A stretch of DNA of 64,000 nucleotides, taken from the NCBI GenBank assembly GCA_012934845.2, contig WNNJ02003035.1:62001-126000 (forward strand), given 5' to 3'. This document shows, one piece after another, positions 36,256 through 47,140 of this stretch; the stretch's first letter is position 1; each line of letters begins with the position of its first letter. Source of the DNA: Pomphorhynchus laevis (lineage: Eukaryota; Acanthocephala; Palaeacanthocephala; Echinorhynchida; Pomphorhynchidae). A model generated the notes under the pieces. It worked only from the letters and a program-made list of their open reading frames with translations, did not search any database and was not told the origin of the DNA. The position numbers and the translations under genes are program-made.

Positions 36256-36765
36256 AAATGTAGAATTTCGTTTATGTCCAAACTGTAAGTATTTACCTTA
36301 TCGTGAGAGACTTAAAGTGATTGGCATATTTGACATGAAGGTGAGGTTAATGTTTATCGACTTGGTTGCAACGTGGAAATTATTGCACAAATTTGATGGA
36401 TATCCTCGAAATATTATGGTGTGTCGTAATAATAGATCCAGGCGACATCATTCGATGACAATTTTTAAACAGCATACTGGGAAACTATCGCCTGTCACAA
36501 GATTGTCAAGACGTGTAGTTAACGTGTGGAACAGTCTTCCTGAATACGTTGTTGCCTCCACAACGCTGACTTTATTTAAGAAGCGATTGCGAATATGTCT
36601 GGAACAGATCGATAATATGGAGAAGCTATCGTATCCCTGATTTTCTTAACTCTATCAATTCTACATTTTGTTTAATTTTTATTTTATTTTTTCGTGAGCA
36701 GACTGAACAGCCATATAGGCTTTGTCTTGTATGTTATAATAATAATAAATATCCTTTGATAATTA
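36256..36765 (+). mobile_element. CR1-like LINE 3'-end fragment
   Basis: Encodes the C-terminal part: CPNCKYLPYRERLKV, then DLVATWKLLH, RLSRRVVNVWNSLPEYVV and FKKRL. This pattern (R..N.WN.LP..V, FK..L) is typical of CR1/Jockey ORF2 tails. It ends near (TAA)n at 36,735. Confidence 0.75.
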
Positions 36766-37504
36766 TTTAAAATAGTAAAATATCATTTTACTATCCTGCA
36801 AAGCTTTGACTCAACACCACTATCTTAATAATTAAAGCCGCTAGATAACAAGAAAATTTCAAATCCGTATTTTACTCAATTACTAAGTTCGAATATTTTG
36901 CCTGCATTGTTTCCTAATTCATTCTATTATATCAAACAAAGCGAATAATTTCATATCCTTGTGTATTTACAAGCAAATGATTAATAATTGTTAAAGTATA
37001 TAATTTAAGGTGTTTTTAGTCTTTTATCACGAGGAAAAAAGTATTTAACCGTGCAAATTAAATAGCAAAAAGATTTAATGCATCTTTAAAATTGTCTTTA
37101 ATTTTTAAAACTGAAACACAACTGGGCGTTTCACTAAGTTTCTAGATACCACATATGCACGTGGAACAAAGTGGAGAAGCTGATTGAAAGCATTGAAACT
37201 TTTCAAGGAATTTTCTTATTCAATAAATATCTTCAATACCTAGCATTCAACCCAAATTATTCTCTATTTTTTGGCAAAAAAGAATTTATGTACTTTGTGA
37301 AAATCATGATTTGTGGTATATATTGTGTAGGTTATGGTTCAAGCTTATCTGCATCTCGTACTGTTGAGATTGGTGTACATAAAATCAGCTCTTTGACCTT
37401 AATTTTCTAATATAAATTTAACAACGTTGTTATAGTTACTTTGTCATTACGTCGTTTCTTGAATCGAAAAGTTAAATCGTCGAATTATGACATTGATTTA
37501 AATA

Positions 37505-37990
37505 TATAACCCGTAAATAGGGTGGCCGTATACAAATATGTATGCAATTTAACAAAAGAAAAGTACGTGTTTTATAATATCCCGAGTCATGATCATTTTA
37601 AAAGATATGATTATAGCCCGACCATCTGTGATTATTTTGAGAGCATTCGCTGCTTAATTTCATTTGAAAGAGAACGATTTATATTAATGATACATGCACT
37701 AAGGATGTCTGGGGAAACTGTTGACGCTTTCCACATAAATAATTTCAGTCACTATATGTTTGAATGATACCTATAAACCGTATTATATAGGGTTGTCGTA
37801 TCATAGTAATGTAATGTTAAGCAATGTATATGCGATTTAGTAAAAGAAAAACGTGTTTTATAATAGCCTTAGTCATAATCATTAATTTGGTTATCCGTGA
37901 TGAGTTTGGTATCATTCACTGCTCAATTACATTTGAGAAGGGATAATTGACATCAATTCGACATGCACTGGGGATGTGCATATTATAAAA
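37505..37990 (+). repeat. Imperfect tandem duplication of unknown origin
   Basis: About 215 bp at 37,505-37,725 recurs at about 37,793-37,985 (shared blocks include ACGTGTTTTATAATA, CAATTTCATTTGA and ACATGCACT). An 81-residue frame in the first unit is not kept in the second, so I do not call a gene. Confidence 0.55.
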
Positions 37991-38689
37991 GATCATACCA
38001 AAACTTTTAGCGTGTTGCAGTGTCCAAAAGTTATTATGCGAATTAAAAAGCGATTTAAAACGGCGATAAGTAAATCTCTAAGGAATGATATGTTACTTTC
38101 CAAGTAACCGATGCTAAAAATTGGTTTAGTACTATAAAATCGGCTTATCGTAAATTTACGCAGGACGCGTGTAGACGAGTTAATTTTAAGCTACTATGCA
38201 TCTAAATAAATAGTTGCCAATGATCACTCAATCTCAAAAGCATAATTATAAATAATAACGTTTATAATTAAGCGACGTTTGATATATTTATGTTAAAAAC
38301 GTCATTATAATTAATTTATAATTTAAATGAGGTTTGATTATAATTTTGATTAATAATGAAAATTAAGACGAAGATCCGGACAAAGTAAAGACTGAATAAT
38401 CGGGACCAAGTAATCTAGACTAAGAGCTACCCGGTCTTTTATCTTCTCTATAACTGTTATACGAAGACGTTTAAATCTTGTGCTGCATTCATTCATCTTA
38501 TGATTTTCAGTTGCCCCAATGGGATATATATACTATATGTAGTTGGGTTCAATCGTGAAAGCTAAACATCAACATAAACAAATGTACATTCATGCATATT
38601 TCCAAAAGCAAGCGTTCTGATCATACTCGTTATTGACTCAACGGCGTTGAAATAATCCTTTTTAGGTAGATAGATCTCGATGTTTAGAT

Positions 38690-38880
38690 ACTCAAATCAG
38701 CTAACTGAGTCTACGTATTTAATATAATTATAAAAAACAAAACATAATAATGCTAAATCAAAATTTAATAATTAAATAATAAAATAAATAATTGTTTTTA
38801 GATTTTCTATAATTTAAATCAAGTTAAAATAAAAAATTGAAATTTAAAAAGTCATTTTTATGAATTGACTAATCTAATCT
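38690..38880 (-). repeat. Partial copy of the AT-rich tail of the structured repeat
   Basis: Contains CAGCTAACTGAGTCTACGTA and a trailing TTTTTATGAATTGACTAAT block, both shared with 60,355-60,540. The hairpin core itself is absent here. Confidence 0.6.
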
Positions 38881-39077
38881 ATCTATCTGATCTAGTTGTT
38901 TCACATTACGATCAGCGAAAACAGACGTCTCGAAGCTTAAAAAAGTTTGAGATCTAAAGTAAATACAATAAATAACATACAAATTGTGTGTTTAAGCTTG
39001 TAATCAGACCGATTGTCTATATTAAAATAAGTCTTGGTTATTGAAATTCTTACAAAATACAGTTCTATACAGTTTGA

Positions 39078-42000
39078 AATTCTAAGCTGCTAACAAATAA
39101 CTATTTACACAAATTACAATCGATTACTACTATTACAACGTTTACAACGATTACATCGATAACAACGATTACTTCATCTTTAAATCAATTGGAAAAGGTA
39201 TTGCAGTGTGACGGATTTGGTCAAGTTCCAAATGGATCTATCCCGGTAAACGCAGCTTCTACCGAATGCGTATCAGCTGAATGCAACCTACACAAACGTG
39301 CTACCTTGGCTAACATCCCCAAATCACAGTCTGGTAGTAATAACAACCGGGTGGATAACGACGAACCGAACGTATCTGCTGTCCCCTCAGAAATGGCTCA
39401 CAACTCGCAAATGCAAATATCGCGACGACGATCTTCAGTAATAACCGCACAACCTCAACATGAATCCATAAAATTCTCAATAATGACGCCAGGTAACATT
39501 CAACATGATGTAGGCATGACTAGGTCTGTACTTCTTAGAGGTGTTTCAAAAGCAAATGTGATTAACTCTCAACACACTCTTTCACTTAATAGCATGGCAT
39601 CTGCATATGACTCTCGTCAGGTACCTCGAAGAAGGGAAGATTTTCATAACCGTGAACAGTGTTTAATTATTGCAAACGTAAAGGAATCTGTCGCTATAAA
39701 TAGCCAGGCACGATTAGACGACGACTTGGGACATCTACAATCCATTCTTTCGGTGGTATTGCATGAATGTCAAGACGAAGTTGTTAAGAGCATGAAGATA
39801 AAGGCCGCTTTTCGTCTCGGTAAGATAAGTAATGAGTTGAGACCCAGACTGCTCAAAGTAGTGTTCAACTCCGCTGAAATTATTCACATAATCTTTAACG
39901 GCGCATATCGTTTGAAAGGGTCGAGTATACGTCTGCTACGCGATCTGAGCATAGCTGATCGATTACGTTTGAAAGAGGCTAAATCAGAGTTAGCATGTCG
40001 ATTAGAGTTGGGTGAAAAGAATTTGACAATACAAAATTTTCGAGTTGTGCGGAGGCGTCTACATATTCATTGGAAGGGAATGTCAGATGTGATCAATCCT
40101 GCAAGCCTTCTTACCACTTTGGCGCCCTCCGCCTAAGACGTGAAATATTCACTGTTTCACCTTGCCTCAATGTCGATCGGTGTATTCGTGAATTTCGAAA
40201 ATCTCTTCGCGATTTTTCCTTCAAGTTGAGCACAAATAATGGTGGTTTAAAAATCATTTACTCGAATATTCGTAGTCTACTTAATAAGTTAGATGAAATA
40301 AAATGTCTCTTTCAAGATATCGTACCAGATGTAGGTATTTTCACAGAATATTGGCTTAGCTTCGTCAATAGCAGACGTAGATATATTCATTGAGGGATAC
40401 AGCATAAGTAGAAGTGATAGAACAGGGAAAATTGGAGGAGGTGTTATCGCGTATATCTCTAATAGGCTTCAATTCCGAGTAATTGAAACTCTTAGTGATG
40501 TTATTAACCATAATGAAGCATTGTGTATTAGGCTATATTGTCAACACCCAATAACGGTATTGACTGTGTATCGTTCTCCAAGATCAAACACAGATAGCAT
40601 AGCTGCTTTAATGGAGAGAAGTAGTTATTGTGATAGATTTGTTGTACTCGGTGATTTCAACATGCCATCTGTGAATTGGGTTAATTACACTTCCAATGAC
40701 TCGGATGTCGAGAGTTTGAAGCTACTTGGCTTAATAAACAGCTTGGCTCTTAAGCAACATGTCAGTCAGAGTACAAGATTTTCACAGGATTCACATTCAC
40801 TTTTGGATTTATGCCTTACTGTACCATATGACATTCTTGATAGATTAAGCTATCTGGACCCAATAGGTCATTCAGATCATGTGGTCATTTCGATTGGTCT
40901 GAGCGATGTCTACTCACATGGCGTAAATCCGACGTCGTCTGTAAACCCATTCAGAACTGACTTTGCTCTAGTAAATAAATATCTCGTTGGGGTAAAGTGG
41001 TTGGATGCTTTTGATGTTGGCGTCGAATATTCATGGCAGTTTTTCAGGGATACTCTGTACCACCTCCTTAATCGTTTCTCACCTCTTCAGAGTAAACACT
41101 GTTTGACATCGATCTCACCGCCTTGGTTTAATAGCGACATAAAACATGCTTTAAAGATGAGACGTAAGGCCTTTAATAACTATCGTAAAGACAGAGCTAA
41201 TTTCAGCACTTATAAGAAATGGCGAAACCTCGTTACGTCCATGAAGCGAACTGGTAGGCGATCTTTCGAAAATCAGCTAAGTATAAACTGTCACCGTGAT
41301 CCCCGCTCTTTCTTTAGGTATGTGACTGCTAAGCATACGCGCTGTAAACCTATAAATTGTATTCAACGTGACGATGGGAAATTCATAACTGATTCTTTGC
41401 AGATATCAAATATGTTTAGAAATCATTTCCATTCTTTGAATCTTGACCATAAGGATGTGACAATGGGTGATCCGTGTACATTTGAATCGCCCGGAGATGA
41501 CACCAGCGACCTCTTCCGATGTGATGATGTTCTCCAAGAGCTTCGGAAACTTAAATGCAAAGCAGGTGCGGGTCCAGATGGCTTACCGCCAGTATATCTG
41601 CGCAACATCGCTGACATAATATGTCATCCGCTTTACAATATTTTCTCTGCGTCTGTTGCTTTTGGCGTTGTTCCTTCTGATTGGCAGAATTCCATCATCT
41701 GTCCTATTTATAAGAAAGGGGATAGTTCGTCCATTGACAATTATAGGCCTATTAGTCTCACTTGCGTGTGTTGTCGTGTGCTAGAAAGATTGATTAAGCG
41801 ACGAATAATAGAATTTCTAAATAGATTTCAAATTTTGAACCCAGCACAGCATGGCTTCCGAAAAGGTTATTCCACGACTACTAATCTTGTACATGCACGT
41901 GAAAATTGGTATCACTATTATGATCAAGGTATACCAGTTGATGTCATTTTCTTTGATTTCTCAAAAGCGTTCGACTCAGTTAATCAAATGCGTCTTATTG

Positions 42001-43147
42001 AGAAGTTGGAGCACATTCATCTTGATAAGAGGATCATAAACTGGATTCGTGTATTCCTTTCCAACCGACAAAGTGTCGTACGAGTAAATGAGTCGCTGTC
42101 GAGTCCATTTCCAGTGTTGTTAGGTGTTCCACAGGGAAGTGTATTGGGTCCCATCTTATTCAGTCTTTATATCAACGATTTGATACCAAATATCAGTTCA
42201 TTCAGTTTATTATATGCAGATGATCTTAAAGTTTGGCGACCTATTATTTCCGATCTTGATAAACAGCATTTACAAAGCGACGTCGACGTTATATCCAATT
42301 GGTCTATACGAAATCACTTGAGGATCAATTCCGCTAAATGTACATGCATGCGTATATCACGAAGATCATGTGATCATCTTGGAGGTGAGTACCAGTTTGG
42401 TTCAATTAGTATCAAAACAACCCACTCATATAAAGATTTGGGAGTTTAGGTTTGTGCTGACTTATCCACCCGAAAGCATTCAGACTACGTGTGTTGCATC
42501 ACAAAACGCTTAATAGGACATACTCGTCGAGCTCTGATAGGCATAGATCCGTTATGTTACCATACCTTAGCAAATGCGTTTTTCTTGAGCCATATCTTAT
42601 ACGCATCGCCAGCTTGTTATCCCGAAACTACTTATGAGCGTCGTGCATTGGAGAAAGTGTTCAGATCAACAACTAAATTAGTCTCAGGGCTGCATATTTA
42701 TGGCTACGCGAAACGCCTCCAGATATTAAATATGCCTTGTCTGCGATATATCCGTGACAAGCGAGATCTCTCTCTTGTTTGGAAAATTCTGCATACTAAA
42801 GATCATCCACTGTCACATCTACTGCAACTGAGAGGTCAACCTTCTCTTCGCGGACACCCCCTGATGCTGAAAACACAAAGGTACATGCATGCAGTTTCCT
42901 GCTTTGCCAAACGAGTCGTACGATCTTGGAATTCGCTTCAGAGTGCGACCGTTTTGTCGTCTACTGCTTCAAGTTTTTGCGCCCTACTGGATGATGACCC
43001 TTCCTTCTCAAGACAACGGTGGGATTTTCAGTAGTTTATCTGATGAGGGAGGGACAAAACGACTCTTATTCTTTTTATTCTTTTTATTTTGTGAAGCAAC
43101 TTGTAAAGAGCCTCGGCTCAATTCGTTGTCAATTAATAATAATAATT
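39078..43147 (+). mobile_element. CR1-like LINE, nearly complete, two ORFs (family A)
   Basis: The ORF1 frame is open from 39078 to 40133 with no upstream ATG visible. It has a Thr/Ile-rich start, then a nucleic-acid-binding-like C-terminal half (CLIIANVKES, FRLGKI, RPRLLKVVFNSAE, NFRVVRRRL). ORF2 runs from about 40,250 to 43,031: endonuclease (IIYSNIRSLLNKLDE, GGGVIAYIS, VYRSPRS, VLGDFNMPSVNW), then RT (YRPISLTCVCCRVLERL, FFDFSKAFDSVN, LGVPQGSVLGPILFSLYIND, LLYADDLKVW) and a C-terminal domain (ERRALEKV, WNSL). One frameshift lies near 40,355 and one TAG at about 42,447 replaces an expected Trp codon. The 3' tail ends in (TAA)n. Confidence 0.88.
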
Positions 43148-43194
43148 TTTTTATTCAATAATTTAATTATTTACGAAACTCTAAATTCATTGAT
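43148..43194 (+). repeat. Left terminal inverted repeat of RT element
   Basis: 47 bp, exact reverse complement of 45992-46038. Confidence 0.9.
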
Positions 43195-45991
43195 TACTAC
43201 ACTAGATACTTCAGTTAAATTGCATCCAACAGCTACATCGGACAATGTGTCATCAATTGATTTCCATCAAATACTAACTCGTCAAGAAATCATTTATCAT
43301 GCTTTTAGTGAAGTAATTAAGTGGAAGCCAAATCTATATTCATTACCTAAGTGTAATGCCAGCAATGAGTTTATCGACACATTAGCTAGCTTTTACTCAT
43401 TGGCTATTTCAAGGCCCTTGGAAACCAAACATAGATTAATGGAGACAGTGGTGTTTAGCAAAGTCATTCTTCATAATAAGAAAAATCCAGGTTAGCGCTT
43501 ATTAGATCAAACATTAGCCGAAGACTTGAATTATGGAGAGAGGGAAATGTTAAGTCCTTGATGGAAGAGGCACGTCTTTTACAAAAGTGCATCCTTGGAG
43601 ATTCTTTATCAAAAAGCAGCACCTATTGGATTAAAAGATTTTGTAATTTAATGACAAACGGTAAAACTCATGCTGCCACAAAATTACTAGAAAATCCGAA
43701 TGAACAAAAGGTTATTTTGAAGCTGGACGATGAAGTCCATGGAATATCGGTGAGAGAAAAATTAGCTGAATTACATCCCAGGGCAATGCCTATCAATGAT
43801 TCCACTCTTGTACCAGAGCCTTTAAATGGTATAGTAAAGCACTATCCGGGAACGTTTTTGCAAATATCTGCAGATGACATTGTATCAGCAGCGCGTCGTA
43901 CTCAAGGATCAGCCGGACCGTCAGGCTTGAGTGCAATTACTTGGCAGTCTATGCTTATGTCATTCGGACAAAGCTCTAATCGTTTGCGTCAAGTATAGCG
44001 GATTTTGCGATCTTTCTAGCTACTACTAACACTCCATCAGAGGATCTCACGGCATTTACGGCAAGTAGATTAATAGCTATTGATAAAAATCCAGGAATAA
44101 GACCGATCGGTATTGGAAATGTTATACGAAGAATAGTAGGGAAGGTTCTAGCCAAAATTATATCCATTGATTTGCAAGAAGTATCATCTTCAATACAATT
44201 ATGCGCTGGTCAACGATGTGGAGTTGAGGCGGCTATCCATTCAATACGTGAACTTTTTCATAATAATGACTCTGATGTATATTGCAGCTGGACGCTTCGA
44301 ATGCATTTAACAGAATTAACAGACGTGTGGCTCTGCAAAATGTAGATTATGTGTGCCCGGCATTGACTACCATTCTTCGAAACATTTACGGAAGAGATGC
44401 TGTTTTGACGTTTGACGAAGAAGTATTTTATTCCAAAGAAGGGTTTACGCAGGGAGATCCCCTGGCTATGATAGCTTTTGCCGCAGCATCATTGCCTCTT
44501 ATAAAGCGGTTGCAAGACGAAGTTCTTGGTGTGGATCACCGATGGTTTGCAGACGACGCACATTGCATTGGGAATCCCGCTGAAATAAAAATAGTTTGGG
44601 ATTTAATACGTCAAATTGGTCCGGACTACGGCTTCAATTTCAACGAGAACAAATGTCGCCTACTGGTACATGAAGAAAAACTAGGCAACGTCTCATTATT
44701 ATTTGTTGATTCAGGACTAGAGATAGTAGAGGACGGCTTGAGAGTTCTTGGATCAGCTGTTGGAACCGACGAGTTTGTACGTAAATATGCATCAAGAAAA
44801 GTCGATGAATGGTTGATAATCCTGTCTAATCTAGTTGATGTGTCAAGAGAAGATCCTCACGTTGCTTTTACTGCTTTAACACAAGCACTACAGTTTAAAT
44901 AGACGTTTCTGTTACGCACATGTAGAGTCGAGTCAACACTTATTCAACGTATATCGAGATTTTTACGTCTTCACCTTATTCCAGCGATGCTCGGAGTGCG
45001 TCCTGAAAGTGATATCTTGAATTTGATCGAGTTACCTCTCCGATATGGTGGTTTGGGTTTAATTAATCTCGAAAACCAATGTGAATCATCTTTTCGATTC
45101 TCGATGAAAATGTGTGATCCTCTTTTAGATGGGTTGACCGGATCTTTACTACATAATGCCCAGAAGCAAGCTGCGTATAGTATAAGGCTTGAAAATGAAA
45201 AGCTTTACAAGAACATAATCGATGAGTTAAAACGAGTCAGCGAGAGCAGCATATGTTGCAACTCAGTCAAAGGTGCATCTACATGGCTATTATCAAAACC
45301 TATCATCAGAAGTGGTTATCATTTAAGCAAGCAATAGTTTCAAGATGCTCTTGCGGCAAGATATGGTTGGAATCCTCCTAATCCACCACCGGTTTGTCTT
45401 TGTGGAAACACCTTTAATATTATACATTGTTTGGCATGCCAAAAAGGTGGATTACCGTCAATAAGACATAATATAGTAAGAGACAGCTTAGCGAAGGATC
45501 TCACAAAAATATGTTGTTCAGTATCGATTGAACCATGTCTTCAAAAATTACCAATCGGAATAATATTTCAGCGTTCTACTACAACAATAGATCAGAATGC
45601 AAGACTTGATATCGGATGCAATGGTTTGTTCGGAGATAAAACGGAGCGGTCCTTGATGGACGTATGTATTTTCAGTCATCTGGCTCCGTCAAATTCATTT
45701 AACCATACTTCTGATCCATTTCAATATCACGAGAAGCGTAAAATAGCTAAATACGATGAGCGAATATCTCGTTTTGAGCGTTCTACGTTTTATCCGATTG
45801 TGCTTGCATCCAATGGTGGACTTGGTAACAATGCCGACAAAGTCATAAAACGCATGGCAACATTACAATCGAAGAATACAAAGGAAAGTTACAGTGATAT
45901 CATTAGGAAATTTAGAACAACTATTGGTTTCAAATTGGCAAAAATGGCATCAATGTGTGTAAGAGCTGCAAGATCAACATACGAAACTCCA

Positions 45992-46038
45992 GTCAATGAA
46001 TTTAGAGTTTCGTAAATAATTAAATTATTGAATAAAAA
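45992..46038 (+). repeat. Right terminal inverted repeat of RT element
   Basis: 47 bp, exact reverse complement of 43148-43194; contains the last codons and stop of the element's ORF. Confidence 0.9.
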
Positions 46039-46059
46039 ATAAAAATAATAATAATGAGA

Positions 46060-46664
46060 GAATTTATTATACCTCTTTACCTTTCGGTACTGGGTAAACA
46101 AAATAAATACACCAAAAGTTTATCAATTTTATAAATTGTATTTCAAAATCTTCTCCTACTGTCAATATCGGATAGTGACATATTTTTCAAAATTGGGCAA
46201 GTGAAGATATGCAGGTTAGATGCGCATTCATTTTTGCAAAGAACACAAATGCACAAAGAGCACCGTGCATGTACTGGAATTCTAATAGCGCAGAATTTAT
46301 CGTGATATCCATGGACAGATGCTCTCCAGATCAGCGGTCTTTTCCTTGCACAGGGTTCTCTCCATTTAGTCTGTAAGAATGCCGGAGTAAGATAAAATTC
46401 AGAATCCAATGACGTCGTCTTTCGAAAGAACATGTTCAGGTTAGTAGTAAATGATGCAGTGTGTTCAAGATTAAATGTTGAGCAGACGTATTTAGAGCAA
46501 GGTTCTAACGATGATAGTATCGCTATAACCGATGAAGAACATTTTGGTGAGACTCCAACAATTCGCTTCACGAATCTCCATTGACACATGTCCAACTGCT
46601 GAAAATTGAAGGGACTTAAATCCGACCAGATAATAATAATAATAATATTTAGACGTTCTACCAT
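46060..46664 (-). mobile_element. LINE C-terminal fragment with zinc-binding cysteines
   Basis: Minus-strand frame with WRFVKRIVG, LEPCSKYVC, FLQTKWREPCARKRP and a Cys/His cluster CSLC...CVLCKNEC...H...C near its end, then a stop. The layout (conserved W, then a CCHC-like finger) fits the C-terminus of a non-LTR ORF2 from a family not seen elsewhere in the window. A (TAA)n run at about 46,630-46,647 adjoins it on the 5' side. Confidence 0.55.
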
Positions 46665-46695
46665 ACTCGATCAAAATTTAGAAAATGTTTGTACG

Positions 46696-46724
46696 TCTTA
46701 CGGCTGGATCCTACAGCCGTAAGA
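46696..46724. repeat. Short perfect hairpin
   Basis: TCTTACGGCTG (46696-46706) and its exact complement (46714-46724). Confidence 0.85.
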
Positions 46725-46789
46725 TTTGAAGTTCCTACATTACGGTATATGCTGCTAGTGTAGATTTAATACTTTATCAGTAAATTTCC

Positions 46790-47110
46790 TCAAATGGAAA
46801 AAATTGATACTTTATAGCATTTACTTCACGACAGGAGCCATTCTCTTAGTAACCTGGTACGCCTTCGAGATTTGACTCACTGACGCTGTCACCATTTGAT
46901 GCTCCAAACTCCTCGAATCCAGAACACCATATCTAAATTTGTTGTTGGACTTTGGAACAGACTTATGCCTCCAACAGTATGCTCATCTACTGTGAACCTG
47001 TTTAAGAAGTGCCTGGACAGAGACCTTTATATTGTTTTTAGATGATCTATATTAGATTGATGCTTTGTCAAGGTGTGCCTGTAATTAATGTAATTGTTTA
47101 TGATCTTACC
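46790..47110 (+). mobile_element. CR1-like LINE tail fragment
   Basis: Reads LRDLTH, NTISKFVVGLWNRLMPPTV, NLFKKCLDRDL and then a stop: the R..F....WN.LP..V, FK..LD signature of ORF2 C-termini. Confidence 0.6.
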
Positions 47111-47140
47111 TATTAATGAGCTTTTCGCTCAACTCGTGGT

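Larger units (their letters stand above)
43148..46043 (+). mobile_element. RT element with C-terminal zinc/endonuclease-like domain and 47-bp terminal inverted repeats
   Basis: A perfect 47-bp inverted repeat (43148-43194 and 45992-46038) bounds the element. AATAATAATAAT lies immediately outside on both sides (43136-43147, 46044-46055). Coding, in order: N-terminal region with EEARLLQKC (about 43,560), GSAGPSGLSA, LIAIDKNPGIRPIGIG, LCAGQRCGVEAAIH, LDASNAFNRINR, GFTQGDPLAM, WFADDAHC (catalytic box FADD), LPLRYGGLGL. The C-terminal domain then has CLCGNTFNIIHCLACQKGG, RHNIVRD, ARLDIGCNGLFG and YHEKRKIAKY. I know this RT lineage from cnidarian and other invertebrate genomes. The C-terminus resembles the zinc-plus-restriction-like endonuclease layout of R2/R4-type retroelements; that homology is inferred. 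A few stops or shifts interrupt it. The right repeat overlaps the last codons (NEFRVS). Confidence 0.8.

Noticed and set aside
37171-37410. 79-residue ORF
   Set aside because: AT-driven composition, no homology recognised, no splice or start support.
41423-41617. Minus-strand ORF
   Set aside because: Antisense of the family A RT.
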